Source of the DNA: Thermodesulfovibrio sp. N1
GTDB lineage: Bacteria > Nitrospirota > Thermodesulfovibrionia > Thermodesulfovibrionales > Thermodesulfovibrionaceae
Assembly: GCF_001707915.1 (NCBI RefSeq)
Contig: NZ_MAVV01000001.1
Location: 1 to 64,000 of the forward strand
Reading direction: 5' to 3'
Length of the DNA: 64,000 bases
The first letter of the stretch is position 1, and each line of letters begins with the position of its first letter. Of the stretch, positions 57,953-64,000 are shown piece by piece. The notes under the pieces are model-generated. The model was given only the letters and a program-made list of their open reading frames with translations, made no database searches and was not told the origin of the DNA. A program made the translations under genes and the position numbers.

Positions 57953-57983
57953 AAAAAAGGGTTAGAAACAACCAATCTAACCC
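57953..57983 (-). terminator. Rho-independent terminator after rpmE
   Basis: On the minus strand GGGTTAGA (57983-57976) pairs perfectly with TCTAACCC (57966-57959) around a 9-nt loop and is followed by six U residues. It lies 22 nt after the rpmE stop codon and ends close to the DUF1385 start. Confidence 0.88.
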
Positions 57984-58005
57984 TCCAATTTATTTTCTTA
58001 ATTTA

Positions 58006-58206
58006 CTATTTCTTTCCGTATTTTTTCATGAATTTTTCTACTCTTCCCTCAGTATCAACTATTTTCTGCTTGCCTGTATAAAAGGGATGACATTTTGAGC
58101 AAATATCCACTTTAATTAAAGGTTTTGTTGAGTGAGTAATAAATGTTTCGCCACAGGCACATATTACCTTTGCTTCCTTGTATTGAGGATGGATTTTTTC
58201 TTTCAT
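58006..58206 (-). CDS. rpmE: 50S ribosomal protein L31
   Basis: The 66-residue protein starts [20 protein letters not shown] and carries the zinc-binding CxC...CxxC set ([22 protein letters not shown]), so it is the zinc-containing C+ form of L31. A GGAGGG site lies upstream, and a terminator follows it. Confidence 0.96.
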   Translation of the reverse strand: MKEKIHPQYKEAKVICACGETFITHSTKPLIKVDICSKCHPFYTGKQKIVDTEGRVEKFMKKYGKK

Positions 58207-58488
58207 TCTTCCCTCCGTGAGAATTTTCTTAATTTTAATTTTATCCTGAAATAGTAATTTTTAGCAAGCAAAACTATTTCCCTGAAATTGCCGATAGAAA
58301 ATTCAAAGAGTGATTTTTTGACTCTAAAAGTCCTCTTAAGAGGGGATTTTATCTAAAATTTTTCATCTACCTATCTTTTACATCCATTTTTTTATCCCTT
58401 GTATCCACCTGTCTATCTTCTCCTTTGCCTCATCAAAGCTCGCAAATTCATTGCGCCAGTATAAAAACAAACAATAGTAGCTTTACTT
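58207..58488. other. Intergenic region with transposon debris
   Basis: This 282-bp gap contains the rpmE upstream region, an imperfect hairpin at 58336-58360 (AAAAGTCCTCTT / AAGAGGGGATTTT) and, from 58378, the end of a broken transposase on the minus strand. No intact gene is present. Confidence 0.5.
58378..58461 (-). pseudogene. C-terminal remnant of an integrase-type transposase
   Basis: On the minus strand 27 codons read YWRNEFASFDEAKEKIDRWI then QGIKKWM and a stop. The end of rve-type (IS3/IS481-like) transposases has this form: a conserved aromatic, SFDEA and a terminal Trp-rich helix before a YN motif. The rest of the gene is missing. The call rests on a short pattern and could be accidental. 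Confidence 0.4.
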
Positions 58489-59001
58489 TTGAATGAACTT
58501 ATGAAGAAGGAAAGAGAGATTTATTTAAGGGAAAGTATAGACAACAAAGCAAATGGATATTATGAAAGACAACTTGCCTGTTTTTTAGGGAACTTAGGTA
58601 TTTCAGTCCCAAGAGACAGAAAATCAGAATTTCGTCAAGCAATATTGCCTGCAGAATGGCAGAAAGCTAATGAGAGTTTTCAGGAATTTATTCTCAATCT
58701 TGTGAGTTACTCACCAAATAAAATAAAGGCACTGCTACAGTCAATGAATCTTCCCTACTCAGCAGAACAAATAGAGGAGACAAAAGAATTACCATCAGAT
58801 ATGTTTGCCCTTTTTATAGATACCTATCATACTCAGATAAAAGATGAAGAAGTAAGCGGGATAGAGAAGAATAAATGGAAAAAGTCGATTCCTTTGGTTA
58901 AGTTAGCTTTATATGAATTGAAGCAGATGTTTGTGAAAAAATTCTATGGACAGACACAATTCTCTTGGCAAGTGTCACTTTTAACAATAGCAGCAGTGTA
59001 A
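58489..59001 (+). pseudogene. Internally deleted IS256/mutator-type transposase
   Basis: The 170-residue frame contains the mutator N-terminal block (NGYYERQLACFLGNLGISVP then RDRKSEFRQAILP) and, after ALFIDTYHTQIKD with the first catalytic Asp, jumps to a C-terminal block (EKNKWKKSIPLVKLALYELK). Full-length transposases have about 400 residues; the middle catalytic part with the second Asp and the Glu is missing. The frame is open throughout, so a clean internal deletion is likely. No terminal inverted repeats were recognised. Confidence 0.75.
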
Positions 59002-59027
59002 TAAGTTTTACCTGTTTATAATTATGA

Positions 59028-59033
59028 TAAAAT
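59028..59033 (+). promoter_or_regulatory. -10 box of the TPR-protein gene
   Basis: TAAAAT ends 6 nt before the ATG at 59040, with no Shine-Dalgarno, consistent with a leaderless transcript. The -35 region is poor. Confidence 0.4.
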
Positions 59034-59039
59034 ATTTAA

Positions 59040-59873
59040 ATGGTCTGGTTAATTATATTTATTTCTCTTTTGATGCCTTCTATCTTATCAGCTCAAGATG
59101 AAGCTTATGTTTTTGTCATTGACGACAATCAATTACCTTTATCAGGATATAAAGTGATAGGTACCCTTCAAGAAGATACATTCTTAGGTAGTACAAAACC
59201 ATTGAAAAAATGGATACACCATACTAAATCTGAATTATTTCTATTTAAAAATGGGGTTCTATTTAAAGTAAAAGATGTTCAAATTGTAGACAAGGCAAAG
59301 GGATTAGTACTTTTTGTAATTGACTTATCAGATAAAAGAAATATATTTTTTAATCTTAAGGATGTCTCAATAGAAAAAGACATAAAAATTCTAATAAAAA
59401 ATAGAGAGTGGATAAATAAAAGATTTAGAAAAAGTCTGCCTGCTCTAAAAATAGAAGAAGATCCTCTATTTTTAGCAAAGCATTATGAAAGCATTGGACA
59501 AATTGAAAAGGCTACGGTTTTCTATGAAAAAACTCTTAACAATAATCCTGGCTCTAAAGAACTTATTGAAAAATTAGCACTTCTCTATTACAAAAATGGA
59601 AAATTCAGTGAAAGCAAAAATTTTATTATGAAACTTCCGCAAAATCAAGAAAATCTCAGCAGATTAATTGGAATTCTGATAATTGAAAAAAATTTTTCAG
59701 AAGCTTTAGTTTTTTTGAATAATTCTATATATAAAGATTTACCTTACTTTCATTATCTAAGAGGAATTATTTACAGCCTCATAGAGAGAAAAGATGAAGC
59801 CTATAAAGAAGTAATTGAACTATCAAAAAAAGACTCAGTATTAGCACAGTCCCTAAGAGACTTCTTACGATAA
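59040..59873 (+). CDS. Secreted TPR-repeat protein
   Basis: The 277-residue protein has a signal peptide (about 1-19, ending ILSAQ), an N-terminal beta-rich part (about 20-115, with IDDNQLPLSGYKVIGTLQED) and two to three TPR-like repeats from about 140 (AKHYESIGQIEKATVFYEKT, ALLYYKNGKFSESKNFIM). No enzymatic motif. It probably acts as a periplasmic scaffold. It has no close operon partner. Confidence 0.7.
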   Translation: MVWLIIFISLLMPSILSAQDEAYVFVIDDNQLPLSGYKVIGTLQEDTFLGSTKPLKKWIHHTKSELFLFKNGVLFKVKDVQIVDKAKGLVLFVIDLSDKRNIFFNLKDVSIEKDIKILIKNREWINKRFRKSLPALKIEEDPLFLAKHYESIGQIEKATVFYEKTLNNNPGSKELIEKLALLYYKNGKFSESKNFIMKLPQNQENLSRLIGILIIEKNFSEALVFLNNSIYKDLPYFHYLRGIIYSLIERKDEAYKEVIELSKKDSVLAQSLRDFLR

Positions 59874-59883
59874 AACAAATCCC

Positions 59884-59912
59884 TTGACAAGAATCATTTA
59901 AATTGATAGAAT
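59884..59912 (+). promoter_or_regulatory. Sigma-70-type promoter upstream of the DUF3617 gene
   Basis: A perfect TTGACA (59884-59889), a 17-nt spacer and TAGAAT (59907-59912) lie 155 nt before the lipoprotein ATG. The implied leader is about 148 nt and includes a small frame at 59945-60046. Confidence 0.7.
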
Positions 59913-59944
59913 TGAAACAAATAAATATTGAGGTAATTTTAAAG

Positions 59945-60046
59945 TTGATTAAAAAAATAATTTTTTTACCTTCTATTGCTCCCTTCCTTTTTCTTAATCT
60001 ATATCTTTATTTATGTGTTACGTTTGTGCCATCTAAGATTGCTTAA
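59945..60046 (+). CDS. Possible short hydrophobic leader peptide
   Basis: A 33-codon frame from TTG 59945 encodes MIKKIIFLPSIAPFLFLNLY and a further hydrophobic stretch, ending at TAA 60044-60046. It lies in the leader between a strong promoter and the DUF3617 gene. A weak GAGGT site is about 11 nt upstream. It may be a small membrane peptide or an accidental frame; nothing else supports translation. Confidence 0.22.
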   Translation: MIKKIIFLPSIAPFLFLNLYLYLCVTFVPSKIA

Positions 60047-60066
60047 ATAAAAAAAAGGAGGCAAAT

Positions 60067-60483
60067 ATGTACCGAAAATTTTTGCTACTGTTAATTGTGG
60101 TATCTTTATTCTTTTTTGCCTGTGGCAGTAAGCCATCAGGTCCTAATATGAAAGAAGGTAAATGGGAAATCACTGTTAAAATTGAAACAACTGGGAATAT
60201 GCCCTTTCAAATGCCACCACAGACTTTTACTCAATGTATAACAAAAGATAAAGCTATCCCTCAAAAGGCTGAAACTGATCAGGACTGCAAAATTACAAAA
60301 AGCACTATGAGTGGAGATACTGTCAACTGGACAATTGAGTGTAAAACTCCTGAAGGACCTGTTATAAGTGAAGGTACTGTTACATACAAAGGAGACCGTT
60401 TTGATGGAGTAGTAAAAATGAAACATTTTGGAATGGACATTACACAGTATATGAACGGAAAATGGATTGGAGATTGTAAATAA
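60067..60483 (+). CDS. DUF3617 family lipoprotein
   Basis: The 138-residue protein has a lipoprotein signal with lipobox FFAC (Cys19) and a DUF3617 body: MKEGKWEITVKIETTGNMPF then TQCITKDKAIP with conserved cysteines in QDCKITKS and TIECKTP. It should be lipidated by Lgt and anchored in the envelope; function unknown. AAGGAGG stands before the ATG. Confidence 0.88.
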   Translation: MYRKFLLLLIVVSLFFFACGSKPSGPNMKEGKWEITVKIETTGNMPFQMPPQTFTQCITKDKAIPQKAETDQDCKITKSTMSGDTVNWTIECKTPEGPVISEGTVTYKGDRFDGVVKMKHFGMDITQYMNGKWIGDCK

Positions 60484-60506
60484 CCAATTCTCGATGGAGG
60501 ATTTTT

Positions 60507-61100
60507 ATGAATATTGTTGAAAGAGTAAAAAATATCCTATTTAAGCCCTCTCAAACATGGGCTGAAATTAAAAATGAACAAATCAGTATTGCTGAAATTT
60601 ATCTTTCCTATGTGGTAATTCTTGCTTCAATACCTGCTATTGCTCAGTTTATTGGAAGTGCTTTTATAGGTTATTCTGTAATGGGCATGCATTTCCGAAT
60701 GGGAATTGGTTCTGCCTTAGGATATGCTATTGTTTCCTACATATTTTCACTCATTGGTGTTTACATTGTTGCATTGATTGCCAATGCATTAGCTTCGAGT
60801 TTTGGTTCTGAATCTAATCTCACCAATGCTTTTAAAGCTGTTGCTTTCTCTATGACTCCTATATGGGTTGCAGGTGTTCTTTACATAATTCCGCCGCTTT
60901 CTATTCTTGTTATTTTAGCTGGGTTATATGGAATTTATCTTTTTTATTTAGGACTTCCTATTTTAATGAATACTCCAAAAGAAAAGGGATTGCTCTATGT
61001 TATTGTAGTTATAGTCATTACAATTATTTTTTACATTATACTTGGTTTTATAACATCTGCACTATTCATAGCCGGACCAATGGGTCGAGGAATGATGTGA
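60507..61100 (+). CDS. Yip1-domain membrane protein
   Basis: The 197-residue protein begins NIVERVKNILFKPSQTWAEI, the typical start of bacterial Yip1 proteins, and has five membrane helices. Function unknown. It follows the DUF3617 gene by 23 nt with a GGAGG site and may be in the same operon. Confidence 0.88.
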   Translation: MNIVERVKNILFKPSQTWAEIKNEQISIAEIYLSYVVILASIPAIAQFIGSAFIGYSVMGMHFRMGIGSALGYAIVSYIFSLIGVYIVALIANALASSFGSESNLTNAFKAVAFSMTPIWVAGVLYIIPPLSILVILAGLYGIYLFYLGLPILMNTPKEKGLLYVIVVIVITIIFYIILGFITSALFIAGPMGRGMM

Positions 61101-61139
61101 TGAAATAGAAAAATCCATAAAACAGATCGGTTGAGGTTA

Positions 61140-61182
61140 ATTGGTCAAAGATTATTAAAAAATTATAAAGAGATTGACCAAT
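61140..61182 (+). promoter_or_regulatory. Promoter flanked by a 9-bp inverted repeat at the 5'-nucleotidase gene
   Basis: ATTGGTCAA (61140-61148) and TTGACCAAT (61174-61182) form a perfect inverted repeat. The left arm covers the -35 TTGGTC (61141-61146); a 17-nt spacer leads to TATAAA (61164-61169); the right arm covers the expected start and the first bases of the ATG. This is the layout of a repressor operator. Confidence 0.5.
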
Positions 61183-62722
61183 GGAATTTTTTAAAAAGTT
61201 TATCCTTTTTTTAATCTTTCTACTTATTTTTGTTTCCAATCTAACTGCAGAAACAATTGAATTAAGAATCCTTTATATAAATGATTTTCATGGTTTTGCA
61301 AATCCCTATAAGCCACTTGGTTCTGAAAAGTTACTTGGTGGGGTATCCCACCTTGCAGAAATGGTAAAAAAACTCAGAAATGAAAAGCCTTCTATATTTC
61401 TTGCAGCAGGGGATATGATTCAAGGGGATAACTGGGCAAATCTTTTTGAAGGAAAATCTGTAATTGAACTAATGAATGCTATGGAATTTGATGTAATGGT
61501 TGTTGGTAATCACGAATTTGATTTTGGGCTGGAAGTGCTAAAACAAAGGATTTTAGAAGCCCGATTTCCCATTCTTGGGGCAAATGTGGAAGGCTTAGAA
61601 TTATTAAAACCATATATTATCAAAGAAATCTCGGATATAAAAATTGCCATTGTCGGTATTGTAACAGAGGATACACCTGTATCGACTCATCCAAAAAATG
61701 TAAAAGGATTAACATTTTTATCACCTGAAAAGACAGTTGAAAAATACATAAAAGAATTAAAAAGTCAAGTTAACATTATAATTGTTCTTTCCCATATCGG
61801 GCATTATGCTGATAGAAAATTAGCAGAAAAAATAAAGGGAATTAATATAATTGTAGGTGGACACTCCCATACAAAAATTGAAAAGCCTATTTTAATAAAT
61901 GAGACTATCGTTGTTCAGGCTTGGGAACATGGAAAGGCATTAGGAGTGTTGGACCTTACTTTGATGGATGGCAAAATAACAAAATTTGAAGGATATCTAA
62001 AAGAAATAAGCCCAGAAAAGATTGATGCAAAAATTTCTGTAAAAGCTATTGTAGATAAATATAATGAAATGGTTGATGCTGTTCTTAGTGAAAAAATTGG
62101 TGTAGCTCAGACTGACTTCGACGGAGAAAATGTAAGGAAGAAGGAGACTAATCTCGGCAATTTCATTGCAGACATAATAAAAAAAACAGCAAAAGCTGAT
62201 ATAGCAATAATTAATGGCGGGGGGATAAGGGCAAGTATAAAAAAAGGTGATATAACGGTCAAAGATATTTACTCTGTCCTTCCTTTTAATAATTATATTG
62301 TGGCCATAAAACTAACAGGAAAACAGATAAAAGAAGCATTGGAGCATGGGGTTTCGGCTATTGAAAAAGGAGAGGGTAGATTCCCTCAAGTCTCTGGAAT
62401 TAAGTTTAGTTATAATCGTGATAATAAGCCAGGATTTAGAATTCAAGAAGTTTTTATTGGAGAAAAACCCCTTGAACTTGATAAAGAATACTCCGTTGCA
62501 ACAAATGACTTCCTTGCTGCAGGCGGAGACGGTTATAAAGTCTTTGGGGAGGCAATAAAGGCATCAAAGGATTTTGTAATCATAGGTGGGGTAATGAAAG
62601 GTGAGAAAGTTATTTATTCTGACTCAAGTAGATATCTTAGGGATGTGGTGGTTGAATACATAAAGAATGAAAAGATTATCAATTATACAACTGAAGGTAG
62701 AATAACAGAAATTAAGGATTAA
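61181..62722 (+). CDS. Secreted 5'-nucleotidase/UDP-sugar hydrolase-like phosphoesterase
   Basis: The 513-residue protein has a signal peptide (about 1-23), a metallophosphoesterase domain (ILYINDFHGF with the first metal ligands, AAGDMIQGDNW, VVGNHEFDFG, VLSHIGHYADRKLA, IVGGHSHTKI) and a C-terminal 5_nucleotid_C domain (about 310-480: ETNLGNFIADIIKK, INGGGIRASI). UshA-type enzymes release phosphate from nucleotides in the periplasm. No Shine-Dalgarno; the promoter and a 9-bp inverted repeat lie immediately upstream. Confidence 0.92.
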   Translation: MEFFKKFILFLIFLLIFVSNLTAETIELRILYINDFHGFANPYKPLGSEKLLGGVSHLAEMVKKLRNEKPSIFLAAGDMIQGDNWANLFEGKSVIELMNAMEFDVMVVGNHEFDFGLEVLKQRILEARFPILGANVEGLELLKPYIIKEISDIKIAIVGIVTEDTPVSTHPKNVKGLTFLSPEKTVEKYIKELKSQVNIIIVLSHIGHYADRKLAEKIKGINIIVGGHSHTKIEKPILINETIVVQAWEHGKALGVLDLTLMDGKITKFEGYLKEISPEKIDAKISVKAIVDKYNEMVDAVLSEKIGVAQTDFDGENVRKKETNLGNFIADIIKKTAKADIAIINGGGIRASIKKGDITVKDIYSVLPFNNYIVAIKLTGKQIKEALEHGVSAIEKGEGRFPQVSGIKFSYNRDNKPGFRIQEVFIGEKPLELDKEYSVATNDFLAAGGDGYKVFGEAIKASKDFVIIGGVMKGEKVIYSDSSRYLRDVVVEYIKNEKIINYTTEGRITEIKD

Positions 62723-62931
62723 TGAGAATATTTGTAAACAACAAACCTGTAACCCTTTTACCAGGCATGACTGTGAAGCATGCCTTAATAAAAGCGGAAT
62801 TACTTGAAGAAATTGAGGCAGGCAAAAAGGTTTACGATGAATGGGGAAATGAACTGGGTTTAGACGGAGAGTTGGCAGAAGGAGTAAAACTTTTTGTTCG
62901 AACAAAAGAAATTAATAAATTTACTAAATAA
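62722..62931 (+). CDS. Small beta-grasp (ThiS/MoaD-like) protein
   Basis: The 69-residue protein begins MRIFVNNKPVTLLPGMTVKH, the strand-loop-helix start of ubiquitin-like beta-grasp proteins. It lacks the C-terminal GG needed for sulfur carriage (it ends INKFTK), so it is probably not a working sulfur carrier. Its ATG overlaps the nucleotidase stop by one base, so the two are translationally coupled. Function unknown. Confidence 0.65.
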   Translation: MRIFVNNKPVTLLPGMTVKHALIKAELLEEIEAGKKVYDEWGNELGLDGELAEGVKLFVRTKEINKFTK

Positions 62932-62991
62932 AAAAACAGTTATGAATAGCAAAAAATCATTAACAGAAATTTTTCTTAGGAGGTATAAGCC

Positions 62992-63840
62992 ATGAAAGGA
63001 TGGGTAAAAATAATATTTGTGATTGGGTTTTTGGTAATTGCATTCGACGGGGTCGCTTTTGCACAGGAGGACAGGAAGGGGTGCAAAGACCATCCCATGT
63101 TTACGAGAATGGAAAATTTTTATATTTACGAATGCAGAGTTAGTGATTATGATCAGGCTGACTTCAGAGACGAAAAAGGGAAAACGGTTAAAGTCGAAGG
63201 TAAGTATTACTATGCTCTTTTTAAAATCAAAAAAGGCGTTACTCCTCCATCAGCTTTAAAAGTAATAAGGAATTTTCAGAATGCTATTAAAAATATTGGT
63301 GGAAAAGTTATATATGAAAATATTCCATATGGCGATTATGGTTATACCTATATGACATTATTTAAGCCAGAAATGAAGAGCTGGATAATATTAGAGTTCT
63401 GGGGCGGGGATCGTTATAAATTAATAATCGTAGAAAAAGCAGAAATGGCACAAGAAGTAGTTGCAGACGCAAAGAGCATGATGAGTGATATTCAGACAAA
63501 GGGCAGTGCCTCTGTTTATGGAATCTATTTTGATTTTGACAAAGCAGATATAAAGCCTGAGTCTGAACCGACAATTAAAGAAATTGCAAAACTTCTTCAG
63601 GAAAATAAGACTTTGAAACTTTATGTGGTAGGTCATACAGACAATGTAGGGACTATTGATTATAATCTGAAACTCTCAAAGGCAAGGGCAGATGCTGTGG
63701 TTAAAGAGTTAACAACAAAGTATAAAATTTCATCAGACAGACTGAGGGCATTCGGAGTTGCCTCTTTAGCACCAGTTGCATCGAATAAGACAGAGGATGG
63801 CAGAGCAAAGAATAGAAGGGTGGAATTAGTAGAGCAGTAG
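62992..63840 (+). CDS. OmpA-family outer-membrane/periplasmic protein
   Basis: The 282-residue protein has a signal peptide (about 1-24, ending AFAQE), an N-terminal domain resembling DUF4892 (about 30-160: CKDHPMFTRMENFYIYECRV) and a C-terminal OmpA domain (about 175-282: YGIYFDFDKADIKPESEP, VVGHTDNVGTIDYNLKLSKA) that binds peptidoglycan. It tethers the outer membrane to the wall. An AGGAGG site precedes the ATG. Confidence 0.92.
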   Translation: MKGWVKIIFVIGFLVIAFDGVAFAQEDRKGCKDHPMFTRMENFYIYECRVSDYDQADFRDEKGKTVKVEGKYYYALFKIKKGVTPPSALKVIRNFQNAIKNIGGKVIYENIPYGDYGYTYMTLFKPEMKSWIILEFWGGDRYKLIIVEKAEMAQEVVADAKSMMSDIQTKGSASVYGIYFDFDKADIKPESEPTIKEIAKLLQENKTLKLYVVGHTDNVGTIDYNLKLSKARADAVVKELTTKYKISSDRLRAFGVASLAPVASNKTEDGRAKNRRVELVEQ

Positions 63841-63853
63841 TTAAAGTTTAATG

Positions 63854-63900
63854 ATAACCCCTTTTATTTCCTCTTAATTTAGGAGAGAAAAAGGGGTATT
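63854..63900 (+). terminator. Hairpin after the OmpA-family gene
   Basis: ACCCCTTTT (63857-63865) pairs with AAAAGGGGT (63889-63897), with additional pairing inside (TTTCCT with AGGAGAGAAA). No U run follows on the plus strand, so it is only a moderate terminator. Confidence 0.5.
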
Positions 63901-63939
63901 AATAAAAGAAAAAAACATAAACAATAAGGAGGAAAGGAA

Positions 63940-64000
63940 ATGACAAAAAAGAACATTATTTTAGTATTTTTTATTTTTATATTTCTGCTCTCAGGCAATG
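63940..64000 (+). CDS. Start of a secreted protein (cut by window edge)
   Basis: After a GGAGGAAAGG site the ATG at 63940 opens a frame reading MTKKNIILVFFIFIFLLSGN, a signal peptide. The mature part is beyond the window, so the product is unknown. It may follow the OmpA gene in a unit, although a hairpin lies between. Confidence 0.7.
   Translation, partial: MTKKNIILVFFIFIFLLSGN

Noticed and set aside
58336-58360. Imperfect hairpin as terminator or IS end
   Set aside because: No gene ends next to it, and no matching repeat was found beyond 59001 to form an element end.
1-64000. CRISPR array, tRNA, rRNA or replication origin
   Set aside because: No regularly spaced direct repeats (apart from the Pho boxes), no tRNA-like arms with GTTCGA in context, and no DnaA-box cluster were found by reading.

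Overview
The window reads as a stretch of an AT-rich, Gram-negative, flagellated, probably thermophilic chromosome. Gene content (Thermodesulfovibrio-like flagellar and sigma-54 set, HspR-controlled dnaJ/clpB, YkgJ-type Cys-cluster proteins, selenium-transport genes, B12/radical-SAM fusion protein) suggests a member of the Nitrospirota close to Thermodesulfovibrio. That placement is inference from protein style; there is no rRNA here to confirm it. I see no tRNA, rRNA, CRISPR array or intact mobile element. No gene-free stretch exceeds 300 bases.

Layout. (1) 1-512: on the minus strand, the start of trpE running off the left edge, and upstream of it a small two-CXXC gene with an in-frame UGA that looks like a selenoprotein. 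(2) 551-1099: a YkgJ-type protein. (3) 1073-9074, minus: a tight six-gene operon (frameshifted radical-SAM protein, RNase G, Fe-S reductase subunit, YkgJ protein, transaldolase-like aldolase, HtrA/DegP protease). (4) 9188-18395, minus: the flagellar basal body/hook operon flgB-flgC-fliE-fliF-fliG-fliH-fliI-fliJ-motE-fliK-flgD-flgE, with sigma-54-like promoters before flgB and fliK. (5) 18440-26938, minus: clpC, a thioredoxin-like protein, a DUF4416 protein, a receiverless sigma-54 activator, a TPR protein, and a histidine kinase/NtrC-type regulator pair resembling FlgS/FlgR. (6) 27172-31690, plus: the dnaJ-hspR-clpB-hsp20 heat-shock operon behind a HAIR-like operator. (7) 31762-38496, plus: aroD, then the phosphate regulon pstS-pstC-pstA-pstB-(zinc ribbon/HEAT)-phoU, with a second, frameshifted pstS on the minus strand; both face an array of six 11-bp Pho-box repeats. 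(8) 38482-47525: lgt, an SspB-like adaptor and a hypothetical gene on minus; tig-clpP-clpX, a cyclophilin-like gene, a YkgJ gene and hldD on plus; a class II aldolase on minus; a HEAT protein and a PPP-type phosphatase on plus; a Cys-rich small protein on minus. (9) 47753-50461, plus: a selenium-type yedE-yedF-DUF3343-kinase operon. (10) 50464-58206, minus: a two-component pair, glgC, a C39-like peptidase, prmC, prfA, a DUF1385 membrane protein and rpmE. (11) 58378-59001: remnants of two transposases. (12) 59040-64000, plus: a TPR protein, a DUF3617 lipoprotein, a Yip1 protein, a 5'-nucleotidase with a small beta-grasp partner, an OmpA-family protein and the start of one more secreted protein.

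The strongest non-routine observations are: the candidate selenoprotein, with a hairpin 11 nt after its UGA and a selenium transport operon in the same window; a dnaX-like A-AAA-AAG slippery site, in the correct frame, joining the missing N terminus of the radical-SAM protein; a strong terminator-like hairpin inside the start of pstC; the six-repeat Pho array; and a repeated promoter geometry (-10 box, 6 nt, ATG) that implies leaderless mRNAs.
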